A stretch of 64,000 bases of DNA from Thraustochytrium sp. TN22 (lineage: Eukaryota; Sar; Bigyra; Thraustochytrida; Thraustochytriidae): the NCBI GenBank assembly GCA_013306675.1, contig JABLUY010000109.1, positions 51,738 through 115,737 of the forward strand, given 5' to 3'. The stretch's first letter is position 1. Every line of letters begins with the position of its first letter. The position numbers and the translations under genes are program-made. The notes under the pieces were generated by a model. The model saw nothing but the letters and a program-made list of their open reading frames with translations, did no database searches and was not told the DNA's origin. Shown piece by piece: positions 49,093-58,393 of this stretch.

Positions 49093-52000
49093 ATGAGGCC
49101 GCCGGATGACCAGGAGGATCAGCAGCAGCAGGAGGATGAGCAGGACGAAGACGAAGACGAAGACTTTGTGCCGTTCTGGATGGAGGACTCTTCGTCGCGG
49201 TCTGACGACGGGAACGACGAGGACAGGGAGGACGGGGAGAAGAACGAGGACGCGTCGACGCGTGGCGACGTAGCTTCAAGCGATGAAGGTCTCGTGGGGC
49301 GAAAGAGCGAGGACGCCGAGGTTAAATCGCGCTCCAGCGCGGGCAGCAGCGAGACCTCGTCCAAGACGCCCGTGGTGAAAGTAAAGGTGCCACAGACCCA
49401 AGCGCGAAAGAGCACAGCCAGGCGCGCGGGGCGGCGCAAGACGAAGGCACGCAAGAAGTCAATCGACGGGACGGACGTGCTAGGCGCCCTGGTGCAGTTT
49501 CAAAAGACGTTTCGGAGGTATGAGGCGATCAAGACGCAAGCGAAGCTGGACGGGGCCGCCTGCCGCGTGCAGCGGCAGGCCAGGCGGTATCTGGCCCGCG
49601 CACGCTTGCCAGCGCGGTGCGCGCAGCACAAGGGCCTTCGTGTACAGCGCGTGAGGGCGTTATTGCGCGGCTTTGCGGTGAGCTCGAATGAGGCTCGGTA
49701 CCGCCAAGAAGCGTATCAGGGCTTGCTGCTTGCGCTGTCGCGCGACCTGACGCTGCAGGACGTGCTATGCGAGGTGCTGACCGAGGACCAGCTGCAGGAC
49801 ATGCATGAGGACCTGTTCTCGCCCATCCGGTCGCTGCGCGTGTCGGCGGCGCGCTTCTTCTGCGAGATGGCGCACAACCACCTGGGCAACCAGCGGCTCC
49901 TGTGCCGGCTCAACGGACTGACAGTCGGCAACGTGCGACTCGTGGCGGTGACTGCGGAGTTTGAGCAGACCTACATGAACTGGTGCCGTGCCCACAACGC
50001 GCAGGTGACGTACGAGGGCACGGTTCGCTTCATTGAAGGCGTGGTCCGGACAGCGTCGGAGTTCTACGAGAGCATCCGGCACCTGGACAAGCCTTCAGCA
50101 CTCCGGCGTACGACCTTTACGTATCCCAAGGCGTACAGCGTGCAGGAGCTGGACCCGCACAAGCGACTGGTGGGCGTAGTGCTGTGCCCAAGCCCGAGGC
50201 CGCGGCTCCCGAACGCGGAGCGGCGGTGCGTCGTAGAGCTGCGCGAGGTCTTCCGGGAGGCGGCCAGCATGCACAGCAGCGCCGAGGCGGACTTTTTCGA
50301 CAGCCTGGTTCCATCGGTCCCGTACTATTCGCTGCTGGCGACCATCGGTCGGCGGCACCGCGCTGGCGAACTGTCGGCGATGCTGGAGTCGTTCTTCGCG
50401 AGCGGGAATATGCTGGAGCGCCTCCCGGAGCTGGGCAGAGCTGGCGCGCGGGGCGAGGATGCGAGCGGGGAGGAGGACGTCGTGGAAGACCTCTCGCAAA
50501 GCGCAGTTCTCTGCGCCGATGCGCTGCGCGAGGCGGCTCGGCGGGGCGCCACGGTCGTTTGGCACGCTGTGGCCAGCGCCGCGACGAGCTTCGTGACGGA
50601 GCGGCGCGTGCGTGAGCTGGGCGGTGCGGCCTTCGTGCAGTCGTTGCGCGAGTGCCTCTTGAGCGGGGCGATCCACGGCTTTCAGGGCACGGACTCGCGG
50701 CCGCTGTCGCAGGAGACGACGTGCGAGCGCTTCGTGCGGCGGATTGACCTGTGTCGCGCGCTCGCGCTCCTCGAGGCGCCTGCGGAGCTGCGGTGGGCGG
50801 TGCTTGGGCCTCTGACGCTGGAGGACCACTCTACGGCGCAGTGGCTCTCCGGGCACCTGGAGGCGAGGCGGGCCGGCTACCAGGTGCGGTCGCTGCTGGC
50901 GAACGCGGCGTCGCCCAACGCTGGGTCTGGGCTCGCGAGGGTGGCGGCGCGGCTGGGCCAGGGCGAGTGCAACCACGACTGGGTGTCCTGGCCCGAGGTC
51001 CTGGCGCACTGCCGCCGGGTCATGTACCACCAGGAGGAAGAGGAGGAGGAGGAGGAGGAGGAGGAGGAGGAGCGCAAGACGGAGGTTTTGGGCCAGATAC
51101 GGCCGCGGCGGCCCGTGGTGCCAACGCAGATCGGCGCGACGGCGCGGCGCGTGCACGTGCTGCAAAAGATGATGCGGCCGGCGTCGGCGGCGGGAGGGAG
51201 CCACAGCGTGGGTGCCGCGGCTGGCGTCCGGCCGCTCACGGAATGCATGGAGCAGGAGCTGTTGGCGCTGACGAAGGCGCTGGGGGCGGCGCTGCCGATT
51301 CTGAGCCCCGCGCACATTGGGCCTGCGCCGGTGGTCTCGCAGCGCATTGTGAAGCGGGACCCGGCCGAGGTGCAGGCGCGCGGCGAGGCCCGCAAGCGGG
51401 CTTCACGCGAGGCTCGCGTCGCAGCAGTTCGGCCCTCGGAGCCGAGGCCGGCGAGCGCCGGGCGAGGGCCCGGGCGGGCTGCCAGCTCGCCCCGACAACG
51501 CGTGGCGAAGCTGCGACGGGAAAAAGCGCTGGCCTTGAAGGAGCGCACGGAGGCGCGGCAGGAGGCGCTGCGCACCAAGATGGAGATTGTGTGGGCGCGC
51601 GAGGCCGCGGAGCGCGGGCTTCAAGCCCAGGAGCGGCTCCACGAGCTGTCGGCCTTGCGACACGAGGCGTATCAGGACACGGAGCGGCGCGTGGAGGCGG
51701 CACAGCAGCAACGCGAAGCGGACACGGAGCGACTGCGGCGCGTGGAGCCGGAGGACTCAACCCTGGCGCCGGACGAGTACCGCGAGCGCATGCACGAGTA
51801 TGACAACTACGTGCAGGTCCGCAACAAGCTGGTATTCTCGCGCAACCAGACCTCGGTGGCCAAGCCGGCGCATCTGCCGAGCTCCATCACGAGCATGGCG
51901 CACGAGGTGGCGCCGATGTGGGCGCTGTCGGAGATGCGGCGACCCCAGATTCGTCGCGCCAAGGAGAAGCGGCTCGTGGGTCCAGGCGGCAAGCCGCAGG

Positions 52001-52389
52001 CAGCGCCGGCCTCGCGAACGTCAGAGCTCCGTGTGGGTGGTTATTACATGAAGCGTCGCGACGTGGATGACATCATGGGCAAGGAGTTCACTTTGGACGA
52101 CATTCGCGAACTGTGCGCGCGCTTTGGGAACAGCGCTTTGACGGACCGGCGCATCGGGTTTCTGATCGCCGCGCACTTTTACACCAAGGACCGGGTTGAG
52201 GCGGCCATGGGGATCGACCTTGGCGCCCTGCGCGAGGACATGGTGGAGATTCTCGCGGATCTGCAGCGCAACGAGGTGCCCAAGGCGGTGGAGCTGCAGC
52301 AGCAGCAGCTGAGCAAGGGGCGGCGCTTTCGGCGGCCGTCCAGCGCCAGTGGAGACGTCACGTACGCCTCACATGTAGGCCTAACCTAG
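49093..52389 (+). CDS. Large IQ-motif/coiled-coil protein of unknown function
   Basis: The protein has 1098 residues. The first 75 residues are strongly acidic. Residues about 135-200 contain IQ-like repeats (LVQFQKTFRRYEAIK, AACRVQRQARRYLARAR, GLRVQRVRALLRGF). An ordered region of about 400 residues follows (RSLRVSAARFFCEMAHNHL, VELREVFREAASMHSS, YYSLLATIGRRHRAGEL), without a family I recognise. A run of about 13 Glu sits near 646-660. Residues about 810-890 are a charged coiled coil. The C-terminal 110 residues include GGYYMKRRDVDDIMG and FTLDDIRELCARFGNSALTD, an EF-hand-like or helical module. The upstream ATG at 49093 is followed directly by acidic sequence. Given its divergent partner, a flagellar or cytoskeletal role is plausible but is inference. 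Confidence 0.8.
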   Translation: MRPPDDQEDQQQQEDEQDEDEDEDFVPFWMEDSSSRSDDGNDEDREDGEKNEDASTRGDVASSDEGLVGRKSEDAEVKSRSSAGSSETSSKTPVVKVKVPQTQARKSTARRAGRRKTKARKKSIDGTDVLGALVQFQKTFRRYEAIKTQAKLDGAACRVQRQARRYLARARLPARCAQHKGLRVQRVRALLRGFAVSSNEARYRQEAYQGLLLALSRDLTLQDVLCEVLTEDQLQDMHEDLFSPIRSLRVSAARFFCEMAHNHLGNQRLLCRLNGLTVGNVRLVAVTAEFEQTYMNWCRAHNAQVTYEGTVRFIEGVVRTASEFYESIRHLDKPSALRRTTFTYPKAYSVQELDPHKRLVGVVLCPSPRPRLPNAERRCVVELREVFREAASMHSSAEADFFDSLVPSVPYYSLLATIGRRHRAGELSAMLESFFASGNMLERLPELGRAGARGEDASGEEDVVEDLSQSAVLCADALREAARRGATVVWHAVASAATSFVTERRVRELGGAAFVQSLRECLLSGAIHGFQGTDSRPLSQETTCERFVRRIDLCRALALLEAPAELRWAVLGPLTLEDHSTAQWLSGHLEARRAGYQVRSLLANAASPNAGSGLARVAARLGQGECNHDWVSWPEVLAHCRRVMYHQEEEEEEEEEEEEERKTEVLGQIRPRRPVVPTQIGATARRVHVLQKMMRPASAAGGSHSVGAAAGVRPLTECMEQELLALTKALGAALPILSPAHIGPAPVVSQRIVKRDPAEVQARGEARKRASREARVAAVRPSEPRPASAGRGPGRAASSPRQRVAKLRREKALALKERTEARQEALRTKMEIVWAREAAERGLQAQERLHELSALRHEAYQDTERRVEAAQQQREADTERLRRVEPEDSTLAPDEYRERMHEYDNYVQVRNKLVFSRNQTSVAKPAHLPSSITSMAHEVAPMWALSEMRRPQIRRAKEKRLVGPGGKPQAAPASRTSELRVGGYYMKRRDVDDIMGKEFTLDDIRELCARFGNSALTDRRIGFLIAAHFYTKDRVEAAMGIDLGALREDMVEILADLQRNEVPKAVELQQQQLSKGRRFRRPSSASGDVTYASHVGLT

Positions 52390-52455
52390 CTAATTAGCTA
52401 GAGCTTCAGCGTGAACTTGTATGTAGCTAATGGCCATCAATGGCTACCACTATCA

Positions 52456-54258
52456 TCAGAGATGGGACGAGGCGTCAAGGACGCGAAAGGTGGAGTGGAA
52501 CCAGCCCTTGCGGCCCAGGGCGCCGTCGGTGGTCTCGATGGCGACCTGCATGCCAAAGCAGGTGTCCGGGGAGTCGATGAAGGGGCGCATTTGGTCGAGG
52601 TCGGTGGCGACGGCGACGAAGCGCTGGCCTTGGCACGGCCCGGAGGTGATGTCACCGACGCAGACGACCGAGGAGGGCGGCGCGCCGTGCTTGGCGTGCA
52701 TGCGTGTGAAGGTGCGCACGATGCCGGTGCAGGAGCCCGGATTGGCGGCACAGACGCGAGGCGGGAAGTCCTTGCGGGCCTGCGCAAGGGCGGCTGCGGT
52801 GTCGGGGCGCTGCAGGCTGTGCGCCGGGGCCTTGGTGCTGTAGATGCCGATCGAGTGCTTGGAGACGACACCACCGTTGGCGGTGACGAGGCCGAAGGTG
52901 TCCGGGTCGGCGCGCAGCTGCTCGACCATGGCGACGATGCTGTGTGTGACGAAGTTGTTGCCGGGGCCGCCGTGGTACGGCAGGCCGCCGGTGACGGTGA
53001 GGCGGTGGGCGTCGCGCTCGATGTCGAGCACCTTGTCGATGCCCATCTCGCGGCAGGCAAGGCGCACGGCGACCGGGAAGCACGAGTAGACGTCGAAGTA
53101 CTTGATGTCGCGCATGGCGAGGCGCGCGCTGGCAAATGCGGCGTCCGCGGCGATCTTCATGCCGACGCACCGATCAAAGGAGGGTTTCTCGAGGACGCGA
53201 AGGGAGATGTCCTGACAGTCGGCACAGCCGTGCAGGAAGACCATCTTGTCCTGCGGCACACCGAGCTCGCGCGCGCGGTCCTCATCCATGACGAGCACGC
53301 CGGCAGCCTGGTTGACATCCATGACAGCACACATGAGCTTGGGATAAGGGAAGGCGACCATGCGGTTGTCCGCGGTAGGCGTGGCGATCTCCTCGGCGGA
53401 CCGCGGCGTCGGGAACCAGGCATGGTCCGCGTTACCTGGCGCAACGGCCACCTGGTTGTAGCCGGCGAAGAGGCGCGCGTTGCTCGCGCGGCGCTCCTCC
53501 TCGGACACACCGTCCGCGTGGCGCACGCCCTGCTCCATGAGCGCGTACGAGGGCGGCATCTCGGCCATGCCGTGGATGACATCCTGAATGTCGGACATTT
53601 TCATTTTCTTGCCAAGCACCGGGCTCAGCTCGGTCTCTGCGTCGCCCCAGTGCAGCACTTTGTCGGCCTCGCTGGTGCGCGCGTCGGGCCGGCGGCGCAG
53701 GCCGCGCTTCTGGGCCTGCACCAGCGTATCGATGGCCTCCGCGCCTGCGATGAGCGCGCTGCGGATCTCCCCGCGCGCGATGCGCTCCGCCGCCTCGTTC
53801 ACGCACATTTGCGGCGAGTTGCCACCCACCGGGCTCTTGATGAGGTCCTCTGCCTTGACGCCGTCCAGGCCCAGCTCGCGCGCCAGGTCCTTGGACGGGT
53901 GCTTGTACGCCGGCGTCTCCTTGCGTGGCAGCCTGAACTCGCCCAGCATGTCAATGAAGTACACGGCCTCCACCGCGCCGCCCTGCACGCCGGCGTCCGC
54001 CAGCGCTCGCCGCGCCGCCTCTGCGCTCAGCTGCACGGGGTCATGCGCCTCGTCCAGCACCTCGGGCCTGCGCTCCGTCACACGCCCCACGCCCACGACC
54101 ACTGCGCGGCCCATCTTGCCTGCCGCGACGTCCGGCTTGCGTGCGCGCGCCTTGCCTTCGCTCTGCGCTGCGCTGCGCCTCTTTCGGTTTGGGCTTTGCT
54201 CGCTCTTCGCCGCTCTTCTGCTGGGTCTGCGTGCGCTTGTCCGCCACGGGCGCGTCAT
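52456..54258 (-). CDS. Thiolase-like protein (SCP2-thiolase/TLP type) lacking the canonical nucleophilic Cys
   Basis: The protein has 600 residues from the ATG at 54258, or 552 if the ATG at 54114 (MGRAVVVGVG) is used. The thiolase fold is clear: VVVGVGRVTERRPEVLD at the start of the core, AGAEAIDTLVQAQ, DVYSCFPVAVRLACREMGI, and TGGLPYHGGPGNNF near residue 430. Where thiolases carry the acyl-accepting Cys, this protein has VGGNSPQMCVNEAAERI. The usual active-site His and second Cys blocks are replaced by YSCFP and GGPGNN, as in thiolase-like proteins of bacteria and protists. Family knowledge: such proteins bind CoA, but their reactions are poorly defined. The C-terminus is SHL, a variant peroxisomal PTS1. 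The 48-residue basic N-terminus could instead be a targeting peptide. The 3' end lies only 66 bp from that of the IQ gene. Confidence 0.85.
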   Translation of the reverse strand: MTRPWRTSARRPSRRAAKSEQSPNRKRRSAAQSEGKARARKPDVAAGKMGRAVVVGVGRVTERRPEVLDEAHDPVQLSAEAARRALADAGVQGGAVEAVYFIDMLGEFRLPRKETPAYKHPSKDLARELGLDGVKAEDLIKSPVGGNSPQMCVNEAAERIARGEIRSALIAGAEAIDTLVQAQKRGLRRRPDARTSEADKVLHWGDAETELSPVLGKKMKMSDIQDVIHGMAEMPPSYALMEQGVRHADGVSEEERRASNARLFAGYNQVAVAPGNADHAWFPTPRSAEEIATPTADNRMVAFPYPKLMCAVMDVNQAAGVLVMDEDRARELGVPQDKMVFLHGCADCQDISLRVLEKPSFDRCVGMKIAADAAFASARLAMRDIKYFDVYSCFPVAVRLACREMGIDKVLDIERDAHRLTVTGGLPYHGGPGNNFVTHSIVAMVEQLRADPDTFGLVTANGGVVSKHSIGIYSTKAPAHSLQRPDTAAALAQARKDFPPRVCAANPGSCTGIVRTFTRMHAKHGAPPSSVVCVGDITSGPCQGQRFVAVATDLDQMRPFIDSPDTCFGMQVAIETTDGALGRKGWFHSTFRVLDASSHL

Positions 54259-55105
54259 GCGAGCACTGGGTCCTATCCTGGTCCGAGGAGTCCTTCTTGT
54301 TCATGTTCACTCAGAGAAGGACCGTGACTCACTGGCACTGGCAGCTCTGAGCCGGAGGGAGAGCGAGGAGAGGCATGAGCGAGAGGCAGCTGCAGGAGGT
54401 CGCCAAGAGAGGCCTGAAGGGCAAGGCCAACGAGCAAGAGGGGGAGAGCCACTGCAGGCGCCCAGGCCACAGGGCCCGGCCTCTTCAGAGACTCGGTACC
54501 AGTGCGCAACGAGGCGACGCGAGCTTCGTCGCTAGTAGCTAGGGGACAAGGCAGCTCGCTTCGGCTTTGTCAGCCAGCTCTCTTCGGCCGCAAGACGCGA
54601 GGACTGAGGTCGGCCTACCTAAGTTTCTGGCGACGAACAAAGCGACGAACAAAGCAACGACAAAGCGACGAACAAAGCGACGAACGAAGCGACGAACAAA
54701 GGGACGAACAAAGCTCGTTGGTTGCCAAGCACGCAGCGAAATGCAAAGTCGGCCTCGCGCGCATGAAGCGACGGCCGGGTGGTAATCGATCAAACGTAAG
54801 TCATAGCAAACGTGTCAGGCTACGGCAACATGATTTCCGCAGTGCGTGCAGCGGCCCGATGCGGCGGCAACATTATGATCATCATGATGGCGGCGAAGCT
54901 GATCAGACAGTGTTTTTGGTTGACAGGCAGTGTGAGAGCACGGCGAGGTTCGAGACCGGCGTGTCCTCGCAGACTCGCAACGCGCGGCGGCTGCGCGGCA
55001 GCAGCGCGGCGGCGGCGGCGACGGCTACGGCGGCGGGGAGGAGGCGTGTCGTGCGCACGAACGAGCCCGGGCGCGCCCGAGCGGCAGCGGGTCAGCCCGC
55101 CCGCC
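54259..55105. other. Divergent spacer between thiolase-like and Sec14-like genes
   Basis: This 847-bp spacer contains the 12-bp array at 54631-54714 and GGC runs near the Sec14 start. A GGTTCGAGACC string at 54946 resembles a tRNA B box but has no matching stem (see the rejected list). I see no gene in it. Confidence 0.55.
54631..54714. repeat. 12-bp tandem repeat, about seven copies
   Basis: The unit GACGAACAAAGC recurs with small changes from 54631 to 54714. Confidence 0.93.
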
Positions 55106-56802
55106 ATGGCGGCCCTGGGCGAGGAGGCGGGCCTGGCGATGGCGCGAACAGCGCTGCTACAGGCGCTGGAGCGCGGCGTGGGTGCGCAGGGCGGCGCGGC
55201 AGCGGCGGCGCAGCTGCAGCTGCGGTACGCGTCGGAAGCGCGCGAGTCGCTGCTGACGAGGTTTCTGCAGGCCTGCGAAGATGACGTGGACGAGGCCACG
55301 GCGCTGTTGGTGGCCGACCTGCGCTGGCGCGAGACGGTGGACATGGAGCGCCTCGTGCAGCAGCGGCCGGCGGAACTGCTGGGCTGCGAGCCGGCGCTCG
55401 TGCTGAAGAAGTTCCTCTGCAAGGAATTTGGCACGGATCGCGCGGGCCGGCCCGTGCTGTACTATCTGGCGCGCAGCATGGACGCAAGTGGCAGTAGGTT
55501 TGACCTCTGGGAGACTCTGCGCGAGGACGCGAGAACTGACGTTGGCGCGCGGCTCGGACAGTCTTGGAGCTGACGACGTCCAAGGGCTTTTTGCTGTACC
55601 AGGCGTGGCTGCGCGAGACGGCACTGCGGCGGTGGCGACTGCGGCGAGCGGCGGCGAGCAGCAGGGCGGCGGCGCCCCTGTTCACGGCGGTGGTGGACCT
55701 ACGCGGCGCGCGGCTGGCGCAGGCAGACGGAAACTTCTACGCTCTGATCCGCGTGCTGGCGGAGCTGGACCAGCGGCACTTTCCCGGCCTGCTGGGCCAA
55801 GTTCTGATCGTGAATGCACCGCTCTTCTTTGCGGTGGTGTGGAAGGTGGTGCGCAAGTCCCTGAGCGCGCGGCTCGTGCAAAAAATCACAGTGGTGGGCT
55901 CGGATCCAAAGCAGGTGGGCGCAGTGCTGAGCGCGCACGTGGCGCGCGAGCAACTCCCGAGTGAGCTGCACGGGCTGGGCGGCTCGCTGGAGTGGCATGA
56001 GCTGGCCAGCGAGTCGCTGGACCGCTTCGTGAAGTCGGAATCTCAGGCCGCCGACGAGACGGACGAGGAGGACGAAGAGGACGAAGAGGACGAGGAAGAC
56101 GAATTGCAGGTGGCGGCGGAGGAGGCTGGGTCGAGCGCGGAGGCGGAGTCGGAGGCGGGCGAGACCGCTCTGGAGGGGGGCGCGCCGCGGACGCCGCCGC
56201 TGACACGCGAGCCGTCCGCAGCGTCGATGGCCGCCAGCGAGGGCGAGGTAGACCCAGGGACGTGCTTGCCGCCGCACGTGGCGGCGCTGGTGTACGACCG
56301 CAGCGAGCCGGCGCGCGCCGGCTTGCGCACGGAGCTGCTGCGCGCGATCGAGACGGTGCTGGCGGAGAAGGAAAGCTTCGAGGAGATGGCGCTCGAAGAG
56401 CGCGCGCGTCTGCGGCGGCGTTTGCGGGACCTACAGGCGGCCGGTGCCCGCGGCGAAGAGGGCGAGGCAGCCGTGACTCGGAGCAGCTCGAGCAGCAGTA
56501 GCAATAGCAGTATCAGTAGCAGCCAGGCAGGGGACGCGGCGCAGGTGCGCGCGGTCAAGGCCGGGCTGCAGGAGCGCGTGCAGGCGATGCAGGCGCAGCT
56601 GCAGGCGGCGCGTGAGGAGCGCGAGGCGCACGCGCGCGCAGTCATGTTTGCGCGCAACTTTATCGAGCAGGAGGCCTCCAAGCGAGAGCAGGACCGTGCA
56701 GACCAGGAGCGGGCGCTGGAGCAGCAGCGCGAGGACCTGGCGCGGTCGGTGGCCGACCTTCGTCTGGAGGTGGCCGCGTTGCGGCGACGGCAGCAGTCAT
56801 GA
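55106..56802 (+). CDS. CRAL-TRIO/Sec14-like lipid-transfer protein with coiled-coil C-terminus (one inferred 68-nt intron)
   Basis: Exon 1 (55106-55493) encodes a CRAL-TRIO N-terminal helical region (SLLTRFLQACEDDVDEATAL) and the start of the lipid-binding domain (DRAGRPVLYYLARSM). Exon 2 (55562-56802) continues with FTAVVDLRGARLAQADGNF, DQRHFPGLLGQVLIVNAPLF, and the gate-helix and strand region ending LPSELHGLGG. Joining CA|GTAGGT at 55494 to GGACAG| at 55561 keeps the frame (codon ATC) and yields 542 residues. Without splicing the domain is broken by a stop at 55571. Residues about 300-330 are poly Asp/Glu. The last 100 residues are a heptad-rich coiled coil. Family knowledge: Sec14 proteins bind phosphatidylinositol and other lipids and present them to kinases or membranes. 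The ligand here is unknown. Confidence 0.85.
55494..55561 (+). other. Inferred 68-nt intron in the Sec14-like gene
   Basis: The intron begins GTAGGTTTGACC and ends GGCTCGGACAG. Its length is not a multiple of three, and its removal is needed to join the two halves of the CRAL-TRIO domain. An alternative donor at 55488 (GTGGCA) also keeps frame. Confidence 0.75.
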
Positions 56803-57097
56803 GCAAGCAGCGATCGCGATCGTGAGTTGAAGGACCCAGGGCGGTGGTGTGTTTCCGTTTGGAGGACTTGGAGGCAAGCGACACAACAACGGGAGATGCG
56901 AACGCGAGTGTAAGCAAGCCAGCAAGCGAGCAAGCAAGCAAGCGAGCGAGCGAGCAGCGATCGTTGAGGCGTTGAGCTACGAGACCATTTGTAATGAATA
57001 ATAGGATGAAGATGAATGAAAGTAAGGTACCAGATAGGCTAGGCGCCAGCCACAGCTTTCTCTTTCCCTCTTTCTTTCCGGCTCGCGACGAGCTAGG
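56803..57097. other. Convergent 3' spacer
   Basis: These 295 bp contain GCAAGCAAGCGAGCGAGC tetranucleotide repeats near 56917-56957 and AT-richer sequence at 56990-57030. I see no gene in it. Confidence 0.6.
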
Positions 57098-57605
57098 TTA
57101 CGAGTGATTTGACAGAGCCCGAACGAGGGCGGGGTGCTGCGCAGCGGCACGATCACAGTCGACGGGCTTGGAGGAGACCGAAGAGTGTGCGAGCACGGAC
57201 GAGGAGGCCGAAGACGCAGTGGAGGCCTCGCTGATGGCGGAGGAGGGCGAGCTTGGCGAGTCGGGCGCATGTCGCGGCGAGAGCGCCGAGCCGCTTGCAC
57301 CGGGCGCAAGGGGCAGCTTGGCGGCTCGCTGCTCGCTGATGATGCGCAGGCCGTTCTTGATGGCCTGCATGAAGAGCAGGCTCTGCGCCTTTTCGGCCGG
57401 ATCCCAAGAGCAGGGGGCGCTGCGCGCGTCGCGGCGCACGAGGCGAGCCCGCTTGCGCACGGCGCCAGGCGCGGGCGCGAGGCGCGAGGCAGAATCCGGG
57501 GCTGAGGAGGATGGCGCCCCTGCTGCGGCTGCGGAAGAGGAAGCCAGCTGCGAGTTGTTGTTGGAGCGCGTACGCTTGAGGCCCTGGTGCATGTTGTGTT
57601 GTTGT

Positions 57606-57643
<38 letters not shown>

Positions 57644-58393
57644 CAGCGTGGGCGCCGAGGGGTGCTCAACGTCGGGCGCCACGACGCAAGGCGCGCCCGA
57701 GGCGTTGCCCGAGGCATCGGCGTCGGCGCTGGCGTCGACGCCGCGGCGCGAGGCTTCGAGGCGCAGGCCCTGGATGAGCTCGCGCGTGGCCATGAGATCC
57801 TCATTCAGGCGGGTCTGGTCGAGGCTCCTCACGCGGCGGTGCTGCATCGTGTGCGACGAGGTCGAGGGCTCCCGGCCGGCCCCCCCAGCCGGTCCGTCTG
57901 CGCCCACCATGGGCACCGAGAGCGGCGCTGCAGCGGCAGCGGCGGCCGCCGCTGCCACGGCGGCGGGCAGCCAACCGGAGACGACGGGCTGAGCGTCCCG
58001 GTTCTGCTGCTGTTGCCGCAGGTCCCGGCCCCCCAGGCCCTGGTCCTCTTCTTGCCGCCTCGAGGCGCCGCCGTCGTCGGCACCTTCCGCTGCAGGCTGG
58101 TGGGTCGCTCCGCTTGCCCGCCGGTCCTTCTCGCTAGGAAGAGGACCCGTGGCCACTGTGTGGCCCTCAGCGTCGACGCTGACAACAGCCGCGCTACTAG
58201 TAGTAACATGAGTAGGCACAAGGAGGCGCCGCCGCGGCCCAGCCGGCAGGACCTTGGCCCGCGCCTGCTGCGCCTGCATCTGGCTGGGCCGCTGCACGGG
58301 CCGCTTCGTGTCTCCGGCCGCGCCCGCCCCGCCCTCGTCCTTTCTCGCGCCGCGCTCGCGCAGCTGCCCCAGCTGCTGCTGCTGCGTCTCCAT
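57098..58393 (-). CDS. Q-rich low-complexity protein of unknown function
   Basis: The protein has 431 residues from the ATG at 58393 (METQQQQLG); the codon upstream is TTG. I do not recognise it. It contains a polyAla run of about 12 near residue 150, a polyGln run of about 17 near 255-272 followed by HNMHQ, Asn and Ser runs near 285-300, and Ser-rich tail sequence. The only ordered-looking pieces are around 190-215 (RVRSLDQTRLNEDLMATRELIQGLRLEAS) and 335-370 (WDPAEKAQSLLFMQAIKNGLRII), both amphipathic helices, with a basic cluster RKRARLVRR near 325 that could be a nuclear localisation signal. Composition resembles transcription co-regulators. The gene is real by its long frame and third-position pattern rather than by homology. 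Confidence 0.6.

Noticed and set aside
54940-54960. tRNA-like B-box string GGTTCGAGACC
   Set aside because: The bases on either side do not form a T-arm stem, and no A box or acceptor pairing was found.
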